Shown piece after piece: positions 16,461 through 25,771 of a stretch of 64,000 nucleotides of DNA. Under the pieces are notes generated by a model, which saw only the letters and a program-made list of their open reading frames with translations, made no database searches and was not told where the DNA came from. Position 1 is the stretch's first letter. Each line of letters opens with the position of its first letter. The position numbers and the translations under genes were made by a program. Source of the DNA: Bacilliculturomica massiliensis (GTDB taxonomy: Bacteria > Bacillota > Clostridia > Peptostreptococcales > Anaerovoracaceae); assembly GCF_900605495.1 (NCBI RefSeq), contig NZ_LR027601.1:236912-300911 (forward strand). The letters are read 5' to 3'.

Positions 16461-17981
16461 ATGATACAGAAAACAAAGTGGGGATACATCGATTGGTGGT
16501 ATCTGCCTGAAAATGAGGAAGGAAAGCGTTCTATGAACGTGGGGGTCACGTATATAATGCCGGGACTGAGCCAATCGCCGCATATCCATTACGGACACGA
16601 ACAGCTGCTCTATGTGCTGGAAGGGGAGGGGCTGTACAACATCGACGGGGAGGAAGTGCCGTTCCGCCCCGGGATGCATTTTTACATGGAGGCCGATACG
16701 CTTCACGATACCATCAACACGGGGAAGGGAGTGGTACGGGAGCTTCTGATCTCCAATCCGGTGCCCTACCGGCCATCTCTTTCGGCCAGACATTCTTCCG
16801 GCGACGTTGAGCCAGAAGGCGCTGTCCGCCCAAACCTCTACGCGGCGGTGGAGTCCATACGCGCCCAGCTGCTGGAAGCAGTGCGCTTTCCGTTCACCAT
16901 CTTTGACGCTGACTGGGAGATCGTCATGCAGAATCAGTTCTTTTCAAAATTCTGCCTGAAGCAGTGCCGGCCTGACAAAAATCCGGAGATGTGCACCTGT
17001 ATGAGAAAGAGGATCTTTGACATGTCCAGGACGTCCAGCTGCATTGAGTTTACCTGTCCGTACGGGATGACGATCTATCATCAGGATATTATTTTTAAGG
17101 GGGAGATCATCGGAATCGTGCGCGGCGGACACTTTTTCTCCTCCGACGCGGGAAGCGAGTTCCGCGGCGAACTTTACGACACGCCAAGAAGTACAGGTAT
17201 CGGGATACAGCGGCTGATCCAGCAGATGGCGGACAGCGTTCTCAGCTACTGCGAATTTTATGTTTCTAGAGAGATGCTGCAGGAGAAAGAACAGATCCTG
17301 AAAAATACGGAACAGCGCAGGATCCGGCTGGAGCAGGATCTGACCGTGGTGAAAGAGACCGTGACCAATTTAAAGATCAATCATCATTTTCTGTTCAATA
17401 CGCTGAATTCCATGGCGGAGATGGCACTGAGCGGAGAGAGGGACACGCTGTACGACGCCATCATCGATATGGCCAAGATGTTCCGCTATACCATGGCAAC
17501 GGACCTGCGTTTTGTGGAACTGCGCTCGGAACTGGAATATCTGAACACCTATCTGAACCTGCAGAAGCTGCGCTATGGAAATGCGCTGCAGATCAACTTT
17601 GAGGTGCCGGGAGAGTGCCAGAACATCCCTGTACCGTTCAATTTTCTGCAGCCTATTGTAGAGAACGCTTTTACCCACGGTTTTCAGTCCTCAGGAAAAA
17701 AGAGGATCTGGATCGAAGTAAAACGCGACGGTGATTATGCGGTTATCTGCTCCTGCAATAACGGCACGGTCCCGGACGAGGTCACGCTGAACAGGGTGCA
17801 GAGGAGTCTGGACAGCAATTCTGGACACGGCCTGTCCCTGATCTACGCCAAGCTGAAATCGGCTTACGGCGGAGACTTTCGGATGAAGATCGCCGCTGAC
17901 TCCGACCGGGGCACCTGCGTGACAGTATACATTCCGATCTATGAGCCGGAGGATGGAGAGTCAAAGGAGGGAACATTATGA
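16461..17981 (+). CDS. Cupin-PocR-LytS type sensor histidine kinase
   Basis: A 506-residue soluble kinase. Residues 20-105 form a cupin domain (HIHYGHEQLLYVLEGEG, PGMHFYMEADTLHDTIN) with His residues that could bind a metal or small molecule. Residues about 130-270 form a PocR ligand-binding domain with a Cys-rich patch (CLKQC...CTCM). A short coiled coil leads into a LytS/YesM-type kinase domain with phospho-acceptor His309 in HHFLFNTLNSM, and an ATPase domain (IVENAFTHGF, GHGLSLIYAKL). No membrane segments are present, so it senses a cytoplasmic signal. It overlaps the response regulator by 4 bp. Confidence 0.85.
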   Translation: MIQKTKWGYIDWWYLPENEEGKRSMNVGVTYIMPGLSQSPHIHYGHEQLLYVLEGEGLYNIDGEEVPFRPGMHFYMEADTLHDTINTGKGVVRELLISNPVPYRPSLSARHSSGDVEPEGAVRPNLYAAVESIRAQLLEAVRFPFTIFDADWEIVMQNQFFSKFCLKQCRPDKNPEMCTCMRKRIFDMSRTSSCIEFTCPYGMTIYHQDIIFKGEIIGIVRGGHFFSSDAGSEFRGELYDTPRSTGIGIQRLIQQMADSVLSYCEFYVSREMLQEKEQILKNTEQRRIRLEQDLTVVKETVTNLKINHHFLFNTLNSMAEMALSGERDTLYDAIIDMAKMFRYTMATDLRFVELRSELEYLNTYLNLQKLRYGNALQINFEVPGECQNIPVPFNFLQPIVENAFTHGFQSSGKKRIWIEVKRDGDYAVICSCNNGTVPDEVTLNRVQRSLDSNSGHGLSLIYAKLKSAYGGDFRMKIAADSDRGTCVTVYIPIYEPEDGESKEGTL

Positions 17982-18700
17982 TACGGGCGATTATTGTTGA
18001 CGACGAACCGGCGGTGGCGGGCATCATCTCTCATTTTATCCAGCGGGAGCATCTGCCTGTCGAGATCGTCGGAAAGGCGGAGGACGGGGCACAGGCGCTG
18101 AAGCTGATACGGGAAAAGAAACCGCAGCTTGTCTTTTTGGACATACAGATGCCTGTGCTGAACGGGTTTGATGTGATGAAGGCTGCCCCCGAGTCCGGAT
18201 ATATTATCATTACCGCCTACGAATCCTTTGAATACGCACAGCAGGCGCTGCGCCTGGGGGCCAGCGACATTCTGCTGAAGCCGCTGGAATATAAGCAGTT
18301 TCTTCAAGCGATCACACGTACGGTGGGTTGGAATTTTACAGGGAATGGCACGGTAAACAGCATTCTGGAATACATCCACGATCACTATGCAGAAAAAATC
18401 GAATTGAATCAGCTGTCGCAGCTGTTTTACGCTACGCCGAGTCACATATCCCGACTGTTCAAAAAGTATATGGATGTAAATATCGTGACCTATATTCATA
18501 AGGTGCGCATTGAAAAAGCGCAGGAGCTGCTTCTGGAAAGAAAATGCAGCATAAAAGAGACTGCTGAGATGGTGGGGTATGAGAGTCTGAACAATTTTTA
18601 TAAGTATTTCAAGCAGTATACTGACAAGACGCCGGCGGCGTTCTGCCAGGAGCAGGGGGTGGAAGTGGAGAACTTTGGGCATCAGGCTGCAGAACAATAA
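17978..18700 (+). CDS. YesN-type response regulator with AraC HTH
   Basis: The 240-residue regulator has a receiver domain (residues 1-120; phospho-acceptor Asp55 in LVFLDIQMP, acidic pair D8/D9, Lys in LLKPLEY) and an AraC-type double HTH (about 130-228; LNQLSQLFYATPSHISRLFKKY, IKETAEMVGYESLNNFYKYFKQY). The ATG overlaps the kinase stop codon, so the pair is co-translated. The likely targets are carbohydrate or amino-alcohol uptake genes by family habit; the flanking GDSL hydrolase and symporter are candidates. Confidence 0.9.
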   Translation: MIRAIIVDDEPAVAGIISHFIQREHLPVEIVGKAEDGAQALKLIREKKPQLVFLDIQMPVLNGFDVMKAAPESGYIIITAYESFEYAQQALRLGASDILLKPLEYKQFLQAITRTVGWNFTGNGTVNSILEYIHDHYAEKIELNQLSQLFYATPSHISRLFKKYMDVNIVTYIHKVRIEKAQELLLERKCSIKETAEMVGYESLNNFYKYFKQYTDKTPAAFCQEQGVEVENFGHQAAEQ

Positions 18701-18712
18701 TCATCGATTTTT

Positions 18713-18754
18713 CGCCGCGCGCGGGACATGAGACCGCGCGCGGCGTTTTTTTTT
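18713..18754 (+). terminator. Strong intrinsic terminator
   Basis: CGCCGCGCGCGG pairs with CCGCGCGCGGCG (18734-18745) and is followed by nine T. Confidence 0.92.
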
Positions 18755-18990
18755 GTGTACCGGAAAAGCGGAAATTGTCTGCCGGTCTGGAAAGGAAGAG
18801 CGCAATTTTGATAAAGGAATGGGCAAGAACCAGAATGTACAAATTTTTTGAAATATAGAATAATTGAGAATAAGCAGGAGGGAGGCTGAATGCAGCGGAT
18901 CTGTCGCTGTGAAACGCGGTCTTCCCAAACGGAAAGGAGTGAGAGAATGAAAGAACATGCGGAGGTAAGATCATGTGAGGAGGTGACAGC

Positions 18991-19632
18991 ATGCAGAAGG
19001 ATATTCTCTGTTTCGGCGATTCCAACACCTGGGGCTATATACCGGGGCTAGCAGAGCGCTATCCCAGAGAGATTCGCTGGACCGGAAGGCTGCAGCGTAT
19101 GCTGGGCGAAGAGTACTATGTGATCGAAGACGGACAGAACAGCCGGACCATCGTATGGGACGATCCGGTGACCGGGTATAAAAACGGACTGACATACCTG
19201 ATCCCCTGTCTGGAGGCGCACAAACCGCTGGATGCGGTGGTCATTATGCTGGGAACCAACGACATGCAGGAGCGGTTTCAGCTCAACGGCTTTAACATAG
19301 CCAGGAGCATGGAGCGGATGGTGGACGCCGTGCAGTTTTCCCGGGCAGGCCGCGGCGGACAGGCGCCGAAACTGCTGCTCATCGCGCCGCCCCTCATCCG
19401 TGACAATCTATACGAGACGCCGCTGGGCGAGAATTTGGGCGCGGGTTGCATTGAACGATCCCGGGAGACAGCGCCGCATCTGAAACTTCTGTGTGAGCAG
19501 ACTGGAATCTGGTTTTTGGACGCACAGACGGTAGCGGAAGCCAGCCCTGAGGACGCCGTACATATGGATGAGCAGGGGCATAAGGCTCTGGCTGAGGCTG
19601 TGCGGGATATGATCCTGAAAATGGAGATCTGA
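18991..19632 (+). CDS. SGNH/GDSL-family hydrolase
   Basis: A 213-residue esterase-like enzyme with block I GDSN (LCFGDSNTWGY, nucleophile Ser11), block III GTND (MLGTNDMQ) and block V DAVHMDEQGH (Asp/His). No signal peptide, so it works in the cytoplasm, probably on acyl or acetyl esters as arylesterase-like SGNH proteins do. GAGGAGGTGACAGC precedes the ATG. It is followed 21 bp later by the symporter gene, so they are probably cotranscribed. Confidence 0.88.
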   Translation: MQKDILCFGDSNTWGYIPGLAERYPREIRWTGRLQRMLGEEYYVIEDGQNSRTIVWDDPVTGYKNGLTYLIPCLEAHKPLDAVVIMLGTNDMQERFQLNGFNIARSMERMVDAVQFSRAGRGGQAPKLLLIAPPLIRDNLYETPLGENLGAGCIERSRETAPHLKLLCEQTGIWFLDAQTVAEASPEDAVHMDEQGHKALAEAVRDMILKMEI

Positions 19633-19653
19633 TATGTAGAGAAGGAGGATCAA

Positions 19654-21012
19654 ATGGAAGTCTTAAATAATATTCTTTCGGCAATGGTATCGTTTTTATT
19701 TGGACCGATCATGCTCACTATTTTTTTTGGAACAGGAATTTTTCTTACAATTCGTACAAGGGGGATCCAATTTCGGAAATTTGGGGCCGCTTTCCGCGCG
19801 CTGTATAACGGGCGGAAACAGAATAAAGGTGAAGGCGAGATCAACTCTCTGTGGGCTTTTGCCGCATCCCTTTCCGCCTGCGTGGGCGTAGCCAACATCG
19901 CAGGGGTAGCCGCTGCAATCGCAGTGGGAGGTCCAGGAGCCATTTTCTGGATGTGGATCGCCGCGCTGATCGGTATGGCCACAAAATACTGCGAGATCGT
20001 GCTGGCGCTTTTTTATCGGGAGAAGGACAAGGAGGGCGTGTGGCGCGGAGGCGCGATGTACGTACTCAGCAGAGGAATGCAGAACAAGTCGCTGGGCAGG
20101 TTCCTGGGTGGATTCTTTGCCATCGCGGCTTCCGTGGTAGGACTCATCAGCTGCAATATGCTGCAGACCAATTCAGTGGTATCTTCTCTTAGTACATACA
20201 ATATTCCCGGCTGGGCGGTGGGCCTGGTGTTCTCGTTTCTGACTGCGCTGGTAGTGATCGGCGGAGTAAAGCGTCTGGGACGCGTCACCTCCGTGATCAC
20301 GCCGCTGATGGGCTGTGTCTACATGCTGGCTGGTCTCGTAGTGCTGATTTTAAACGCCGATCAGATCATACCTGCTTTCGGAATGATCTTCAGGAGCGCC
20401 TTCACCACCCATGCGGCGGAAGGAGGCTTCGCCGGGGCCACACTGCAGGTCATCTTGCGGACAGGTGTATCGCGGGGCATCATGTCCAACGAGGCCGGGC
20501 TGGGGTCTTCCGCTATGATCCACGCCACCGCTCAGGTGGAACACCCGTCAGATCAGGGATTGCTGGGTATTATGGAAGTCTTTTTCGACACGATCATCGT
20601 GTGTACCATGACGGCGCTGGTGATCCTGACCACCGGTTTGTGGAACAGCGGTCTGACTAGCGCGGCTCTCAGCACCGCGGCTTTTTCCGCAGGTCTGCCA
20701 GGAGAATGGGGCGGGATCATCGTGGCCGTTTCCACAGTCATGTTCTGTTTTTCCACTCTGCTCAGCTGGTTCTGGTATGGAGAGACTGGAGCGGTCTTCG
20801 TCTTCGGCGAGAAGGCGGCGCCTGTATTCCGTGTTCTGTGGGTCATCTTCGCTTTTCTGGGTTCTGTGGTAAATATCAGTGTGGTGTGGAACGCCGCGGA
20901 TACGGTAAACGGCCTGATGTTTATACCCAACTTGATCTCCTTATGGCTCTTCCACGGGATCGTTATAAAACTGACTAACGAGCGGTTTGGGAAAGGAGAG
21001 CAAAATCAATAA
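19654..21012 (+). CDS. Sodium:alanine/glycine symporter (AGCS family)
   Basis: A 452-residue membrane protein with about 10-11 hydrophobic segments. The AGCS patterns are clear: GEINSLWAFAASLSACVGVANIAGVA, GGPGAIFWMWIAALIGMATKYCE, GVSRGIMSNEAGLGSSAMIHA and FFDTIIVCTMTALVI. It imports alanine or glycine with sodium. Lying just upstream of glyA, it could supply or remove glycine for one-carbon metabolism. The start has AAGGAGGATCAA before it. Confidence 0.93.
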   Translation: MEVLNNILSAMVSFLFGPIMLTIFFGTGIFLTIRTRGIQFRKFGAAFRALYNGRKQNKGEGEINSLWAFAASLSACVGVANIAGVAAAIAVGGPGAIFWMWIAALIGMATKYCEIVLALFYREKDKEGVWRGGAMYVLSRGMQNKSLGRFLGGFFAIAASVVGLISCNMLQTNSVVSSLSTYNIPGWAVGLVFSFLTALVVIGGVKRLGRVTSVITPLMGCVYMLAGLVVLILNADQIIPAFGMIFRSAFTTHAAEGGFAGATLQVILRTGVSRGIMSNEAGLGSSAMIHATAQVEHPSDQGLLGIMEVFFDTIIVCTMTALVILTTGLWNSGLTSAALSTAAFSAGLPGEWGGIIVAVSTVMFCFSTLLSWFWYGETGAVFVFGEKAAPVFRVLWVIFAFLGSVVNISVVWNAADTVNGLMFIPNLISLWLFHGIVIKLTNERFGKGEQNQ

Positions 21013-21127
21013 AGGATACTGCAAAATCAAGAATATATCGGGTGAAAAACGTGTGATATGATAAAAGCATAAAAAGTATTTAAATTCTAATTAAAATTAA
21101 ATAAGTAAGTAAAGGAGAGAATTGTAT

Positions 21128-22384
21128 ATGCTGAAACATACGCGTGTTACAGACCCTGAGGTTTACGAACTGGCGGTAGAGGAACTGCATCGTCAGGAGC
21201 ACAACATTGAGATGATCGCGTCAGAGAGCACAGCGCCCCTGGAGATCATGGAGCTTTCCGGTTCCATCTTTACCAATAAGACGCTGGAAGGTTATCCGGG
21301 AAAACGCTTTCAGGCGGGCTCTGGAGTTGCGGACAAATTGGAAAAGCTGGCCGTCGAGAGAGCGAAAGCGCTGTACGGAGCAGAGCACGTCAATATTCAG
21401 GTATATTCCGGTTCCACAGCGAATTACAGTGTGTACGCCACGATCCTGGAGCCGGGGGACCGGGTGTTGAGCATGCGGCTGGATCAGGGCGGCCATCTGA
21501 CTCACGGCAGCGCGGCCAACTGGCTGTCCAAGGTCTATCACTACGAGTTCTACGGTGTGGATCCGGAGACCGGCGGCATAGATTACGAAGCGCTGGACAA
21601 AAAGGCGAAGGAGTTTCAGCCGAGGCTGATCATCGCTGGTGCGAGTTCTTATCCGAGATTGATCGACTATGAGAAGATCGCAGAGACCGCAAAGGCGGTC
21701 GGCGCTTATTTCATGGTGGACATGGCTCACGTAGCCGGGCTGGTGGCCGCGGGGGCGATCCCCAGTCCCATTCCTCACGCGGATTTCGTAACATCTTCCA
21801 CAACAAAGACTTTCTGTGGAGCGCGCAGCGGCATGATCTTCTGTAAGGAAGAGCACGCGAAGAAGCTGGATAAAGGCGTATTCCCCGGCTGTATCGGTTC
21901 TATGCACCTGACCACTATGGCCGCCAAGTGCTGGTCCTTCCGGTATGCGCAGAGCGAAGAGTTCAAGGCGATCATGAAGCAGGTGCTGGTCAATGCTAAG
22001 CTTCTGGCTGAGGAACTAAAAAAACGCGGATTTGATCTGGTGGGAGGGACCACGGAAAACCATCTGATGGTAGTGGATCTGCGCTCTAAAAATATCACTG
22101 GAAAGCTGTTTCAAAATGCGTTGGACACCGTGGGAATCACTGTCAACAAGCAGCAGATCCCGGACGATCCGGCCTCCCCGCTGGTCACCAGCGGCGTGCG
22201 CATCGGCGTAACGTCGATCACACAGAGGGGGCTCGGCGGTGCGGAGATCGCCAGGATCGCGGAGATCATGGACCGGGTGGCGGCCGCGCCGGAGGACGAG
22301 ACGAATCTGGCGGCATGCAGAGCGGACGCGGAAGCGCTGATCTCCGCATTCCCTCTCTATCCCGCCGGAAGCTTCGACGACTGA
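21128..22384 (+). CDS. glyA: Serine hydroxymethyltransferase, divergent subgroup
   Basis: The 418-residue PLP enzyme interconverts serine plus THF and glycine plus methylene-THF. The start is the ATG at 21128 (AAAGGAGAG upstream). Family landmarks are SE(S) near residue 32-35, EGYPGKR (54-60), YGAEHVNIQVYSGSTAN (83-99), DMAHVAGL and PLP lysine 227 in SSTTKTFCGARSG. The usual bacterial motif around the lysine is TTTTHKTLRGPRGG, so the His before the Lys is Thr and the RGPRGG loop is altered. QAGSGVADKLE also departs from the common YYGGCEFVDEVE. Activity is probable from context with fhs/fchA/folD, but substrate use could differ. Confidence 0.85.
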   Translation: MLKHTRVTDPEVYELAVEELHRQEHNIEMIASESTAPLEIMELSGSIFTNKTLEGYPGKRFQAGSGVADKLEKLAVERAKALYGAEHVNIQVYSGSTANYSVYATILEPGDRVLSMRLDQGGHLTHGSAANWLSKVYHYEFYGVDPETGGIDYEALDKKAKEFQPRLIIAGASSYPRLIDYEKIAETAKAVGAYFMVDMAHVAGLVAAGAIPSPIPHADFVTSSTTKTFCGARSGMIFCKEEHAKKLDKGVFPGCIGSMHLTTMAAKCWSFRYAQSEEFKAIMKQVLVNAKLLAEELKKRGFDLVGGTTENHLMVVDLRSKNITGKLFQNALDTVGITVNKQQIPDDPASPLVTSGVRIGVTSITQRGLGGAEIARIAEIMDRVAAAPEDETNLAACRADAEALISAFPLYPAGSFDD

Positions 22385-22422
22385 TGAACGGGTGCAGACA
22401 GGCAGGGTAAATCAGTAAAGAG

Positions 22423-22472
22423 AAAGACCGCCGGACGTCCGGGATCCTAGCGGCGCGCCCACGGTCTTTTAT
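22423..22472 (+). terminator. Probable terminator between glyA and fhs
   Basis: AAAGACCG (22423-22430) pairs with CGGTCTTT (22462-22469), enclosing a further GC-rich segment. It may separate glyA from the fhs operon or only attenuate. Confidence 0.6.
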
Positions 22473-22596
22473 AACATAGGAGATATGGTCTGTTGATATT
22501 TCCGTATGTTCAAAAAAGTTTACCTTGTAGAAAGAGAGCCCGCAGGGCGGATAAGGCTCCGAAGGAGGCTTTTTTACGGATAAGGAGGAACAGTGG

Positions 22597-24273
22597 ATGA
22601 GTGAATATAAGAGCGATATCGAGATCGCTCAGAGTACAGAGATACAGCCGATCGCGCAGGTGGCGGAAAAGATCGGACTGACCGCGGACGATCTGGAGTT
22701 TTACGGAAAATATAAAGCGAAAGTGGATTATAGCAAGGTGGCGGATCAGCCGGACAGGGCGAAACTGATCCTGGTGACCGCCATCACACCCACACCGGCG
22801 GGCGAGGGAAAGACGACGACAGTAGTGGGATTGGGAGACGCCCTGAACCGCATTGGAAAAAAGACCATTCTGGCGCTCAGAGAGCCGTCGCTGGGGCCGG
22901 TCTTCGGCGTGAAAGGCGGAGCGGCCGGGGGAGGATACGCGCAGGTGATCCCTATGGAGGATATCAATCTGCATTTTACAGGGGATTTTCACGCGATCGG
23001 AGCGGCTAACAATCTGCTGGCCGCCATGATAGACAATCATATTTTTCAGGGAAACGCCCTGGGGATCGACTGCCGCAGGATCACCTGGAAACGCTGCGTG
23101 GATATGAATGACAGACAGCTGAGAAACATCGTCTGCGGCATCGGGAGCAGAGTCAACGGGGTGCCGCGGGAGGATGGTTATGACATTACGGTAGCATCTG
23201 AGATCATGGCGATCCTCTGCCTTTCGAAGAGTATCAGCGACCTGAAGGAAAAGCTGGGCGACATTATCGTCGGGTACACGAGACAGGAGGAACCTGTTAC
23301 GGCTCGGATGCTCAACGCCCAGGGAGCCATGGCGGCGCTGCTGAAGGATGCGGTCAAGCCCAATCTGGTGCAGACTCTGGAGCATAATCCAGCGCTGATC
23401 CACGGCGGTCCCTTCGCCAATATTGCCCACGGATGCAACAGTGTCATGGCCACTAAATACGCCATGAAGCTGGCAGACTATGTGGTGACGGAAGCTGGTT
23501 TCGGCGCTGATCTGGGGGCGGAAAAATTCTTCGATATCAAGTGCCGCAAAGCGGGCCTGAGACCGTCGGCGGTGGTCATCGTGGCCACGGTCAAGGCGCT
23601 GAAGATGCACGGCGGCGTGCCAAAGACAGAACTGAGCGGAAAAAATACGCAGGCGCTGGAACGGGGACTGCCCAACCTGCTGAAACACATAGAGAATGTG
23701 ACGAAGGTCTATGGCCTGCCAGCAGTGGTAGCCATCAATAAGTTCTCTGGGGACGACGGGGAGGAGCTGGATCTCATCGAAGAAAAATGCCGGGATCTAG
23801 GCGTCAAAGTGGCCCTCTCCGACGTCTGGGGGCATGGCGGCGCCGGCGGTGAAGAGCTGGCCCGGGAAGTGGTGCGTCTGGCGGAGGAAGGGGAGAATCA
23901 CTTTGAGTTCCTCTATCCGGACAGCATGCCCATCAGAGAGAAGATCGGGACGATTGTGAGAGAGGTCTACGGCGGCGACGGCGCGGACTTTACGGCCGGC
24001 GCCGCGAAAGAGATCGCGAGGCTGGAAAAACTGGGATTTGGAAATCTGCCGGTGTGCATGGCCAAAACGCAGTATTCCCTGTCCGACGATCCGGCAAAGC
24101 TGGGGCGGCCGGAGGGGTTCCGCGTGACCATACGCAGCGTCAGGGTCTCCGCGGGCGCGGGATTCATCGTGGCGCTGACCGGCGATATCATGACCATGCC
24201 GGGGCTGCCGAAGGTCCCGTCCGCAGAGAAGATCGACATAGATCCCGACGGCAGGATCACGGGGCTGTTCTGA
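22597..24273 (+). CDS. fhs: Formate-tetrahydrofolate ligase (formyl-THF synthetase)
   Basis: This 558-residue cytoplasmic enzyme makes 10-formyl-THF from formate, THF and ATP. Length and motifs are those of the family: [20 protein letters not shown] (P-loop, residues 65-85), [23 protein letters not shown], and near the end [22 protein letters not shown]. The ATG has TAAGGAGGAACAGTGG upstream. Its TGA overlaps the ATG of fchA (TGATG), so the operon fhs-fchA-folD-folC-FNT/MTHFS begins here. Confidence 0.97.
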   Translation: MSEYKSDIEIAQSTEIQPIAQVAEKIGLTADDLEFYGKYKAKVDYSKVADQPDRAKLILVTAITPTPAGEGKTTTVVGLGDALNRIGKKTILALREPSLGPVFGVKGGAAGGGYAQVIPMEDINLHFTGDFHAIGAANNLLAAMIDNHIFQGNALGIDCRRITWKRCVDMNDRQLRNIVCGIGSRVNGVPREDGYDITVASEIMAILCLSKSISDLKEKLGDIIVGYTRQEEPVTARMLNAQGAMAALLKDAVKPNLVQTLEHNPALIHGGPFANIAHGCNSVMATKYAMKLADYVVTEAGFGADLGAEKFFDIKCRKAGLRPSAVVIVATVKALKMHGGVPKTELSGKNTQALERGLPNLLKHIENVTKVYGLPAVVAINKFSGDDGEELDLIEEKCRDLGVKVALSDVWGHGGAGGEELAREVVRLAEEGENHFEFLYPDSMPIREKIGTIVREVYGGDGADFTAGAAKEIARLEKLGFGNLPVCMAKTQYSLSDDPAKLGRPEGFRVTIRSVRVSAGAGFIVALTGDIMTMPGLPKVPSAEKIDIDPDGRITGLF

Positions 24274-24923
24274 TGAGCGGAGAGAGAAAAAGAAAACCGA
24301 TGCTTGAGAGAAGCTGCAGAGATTTTATCAGGGATCTGTCCGGCAGCGCGCCGACTCCGGGCGGAGGCGGCGCCTCTGCTCTGGGCGGCGCGCTGGGGAC
24401 CGCGTTAGGTTCCATGGTGGGAAATCTCACCCTTGGAAAGAAAAAATATGCGGCGGTACAGGAGGATATCCGTCGTCTGCTGGAGGAGCTTGCCGTTCTG
24501 ACGGAGGAGATGGGGCGGCTGACAGAGCGGGACGCGGAAGTGTTTGAGCCGCTTTCTGTGGCATATGGCCTTCCTGGGAAAACGGAGGCGGAGAAAGCGG
24601 AAAAGGAGCGTATCCTTGAGGAAGCGCTGAAGCTGGCCTGCTCCGTGCCCCTGGAGATCATGGAAAAAGCGGTGGAAGCACTCAGTCCCATGGAAGAACT
24701 GGCGCAAAAAGGAACCAGGATCGCCCTGAGCGATGTGGGCGTGGGAGCCCAGTTTCTGCGGACCGCGGCGTTGGGCGCGCTGGTGAACGTATATACAAAT
24801 ACCCGTCTGATGAAGGACAGAGCGTATGCAGGAGAGATCAACGGACGGGCGCAGACTCTGGAAAAACTGGCGGTAGAAAAAGCTGACCGCATATTTGAGG
24901 AAGTGGAGGCGGTGCTGAAATGA
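24273..24923 (+). CDS. fchA: Methenyl-THF cyclohydrolase / formimino-THF cyclodeaminase
   Basis: The 216-residue protein belongs to the FTCD cyclodeaminase family (all-helical). It has SAPTPGGGGASALGGALGTALGSMVGNLT (residues 22-50), FLRTAALGALVNVYTN and a Lys/Glu-rich helical end. In acetogens and purinolytic clostridia FchA closes or opens the methenyl-THF ring. The ATG at 24273 overlaps the fhs stop and its end overlaps folD by 4 bp. Because the neighbouring FolD lacks key cyclohydrolase residues, FchA is the likely source of that step here. Confidence 0.92.
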   Translation: MSGERKRKPMLERSCRDFIRDLSGSAPTPGGGGASALGGALGTALGSMVGNLTLGKKKYAAVQEDIRRLLEELAVLTEEMGRLTERDAEVFEPLSVAYGLPGKTEAEKAEKERILEEALKLACSVPLEIMEKAVEALSPMEELAQKGTRIALSDVGVGAQFLRTAALGALVNVYTNTRLMKDRAYAGEINGRAQTLEKLAVEKADRIFEEVEAVLK

Positions 24924-25771
24924 CAGTGATCAGAGGGACCGACGTAGCCCGCAGTCTGGGAGAACGCGTTCAAAAAGAAGCGGAACGGCTTGCCGGCAAC
25001 GGCGTGAGGCCCTGCGCAGCTATCCTGAGGGTGGGAGAAAATCCCGGCGACATTGCGTATGAGCGGGGGGCCGTCAAAAAATTAGAGTTGTTGGGGATCG
25101 CCGTCAGACTGGCCGGACTGCCGGCAGAAGTGAGTCAGAATACATTTATGAAAGAGCTTGAGAATTTAAACGGCGATCCCTCCGTACACGGGATCCTGCT
25201 TCTTCGACCGCTGCCTCCTCAGCTGGACGAGGCGCTTATCGCGGAACGGATCTCCCCCTGCAAAGATGTGGACGCCATCAACCCGGACAATCTGTACAAA
25301 GTGCTGGCGGGAGACAAAAGCGGTTTCGCGCCCTGCACGCCGGAGGCGGTGATGGCGATCCTGGATCATATCGGTGAGCCTTTGCAGGGCAAAAAAGTGA
25401 CGGTGATCGGGCGCAGCCTGGTGGTGGGAAAACCGCTGGCGCTTCTGGCGCTGGACCGAAACGCCACCGTGACGGTATGCCACAGCCGGACGGAGGACCT
25501 GGCCGGCGTCTGCAGAGAGGCGGACGTTTTGCTGGCTGCCGTGGGAAGAAGAGGACTTGTGACGGCCGATCATGTGGCGCCGGGAGCGATAGTAGTCGAC
25601 GTAGGCATCAATGTCGACGATGCGGGAAAGCTATGCGGCGACGTGGACTTCGAGAGCGCAGCGCCCATAGCATCCTATATCACGCCGGTTCCCGGCGGCG
25701 TCGGGTCAGTGACTACCACAGTTCTGGCAGATCACGTTGTCAGAGCCGCAAAGCTGCAAAATGGATTATAA
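24920..25771 (+). CDS. folD: FolD-type methylene-THF dehydrogenase, cyclohydrolase residues lost
   Basis: The 283-residue protein aligns along its whole length with FolD: RVGENPGDIAY (37-47), KDVDAINPDN, CTPEAVMAIL, the nucleotide loop VIGRSLVVGKPLA and TPVPGGVGSVTTTVL. Tyr47 is kept, but the lysine four residues on, essential for cyclohydrolase (Lys54 in E. coli, Lys56 in human), is Ala51, and the Gln of the VQLPLP motif is Leu95 (LLRPLP). It should therefore still oxidise methylene-THF but not hydrolyse methenyl-THF. It overlaps fchA by 4 bp and folC by 11 bp. Confidence 0.93.
   Translation: MTVIRGTDVARSLGERVQKEAERLAGNGVRPCAAILRVGENPGDIAYERGAVKKLELLGIAVRLAGLPAEVSQNTFMKELENLNGDPSVHGILLLRPLPPQLDEALIAERISPCKDVDAINPDNLYKVLAGDKSGFAPCTPEAVMAILDHIGEPLQGKKVTVIGRSLVVGKPLALLALDRNATVTVCHSRTEDLAGVCREADVLLAAVGRRGLVTADHVAPGAIVVDVGINVDDAGKLCGDVDFESAAPIASYITPVPGGVGSVTTTVLADHVVRAAKLQNGL

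Noticed and set aside
18890-19010. Short frame starting at ATG 18890 with AGGAGGGAGG upstream
   Set aside because: Runs into the GDSL gene in another frame and shows no coherent protein features.
21013-21127. Search for a glycine riboswitch upstream of glyA
   Set aside because: The leader is short and AT-rich, with none of the aptamer's conserved stems visible by eye.
22500-22596. Possible tetrahydrofolate riboswitch or attenuator before fhs
   Set aside because: Imperfect hairpins and a T-run exist (AAGGCTCC...GGAGGCTTTTTT), but I could not match the THF aptamer consensus.
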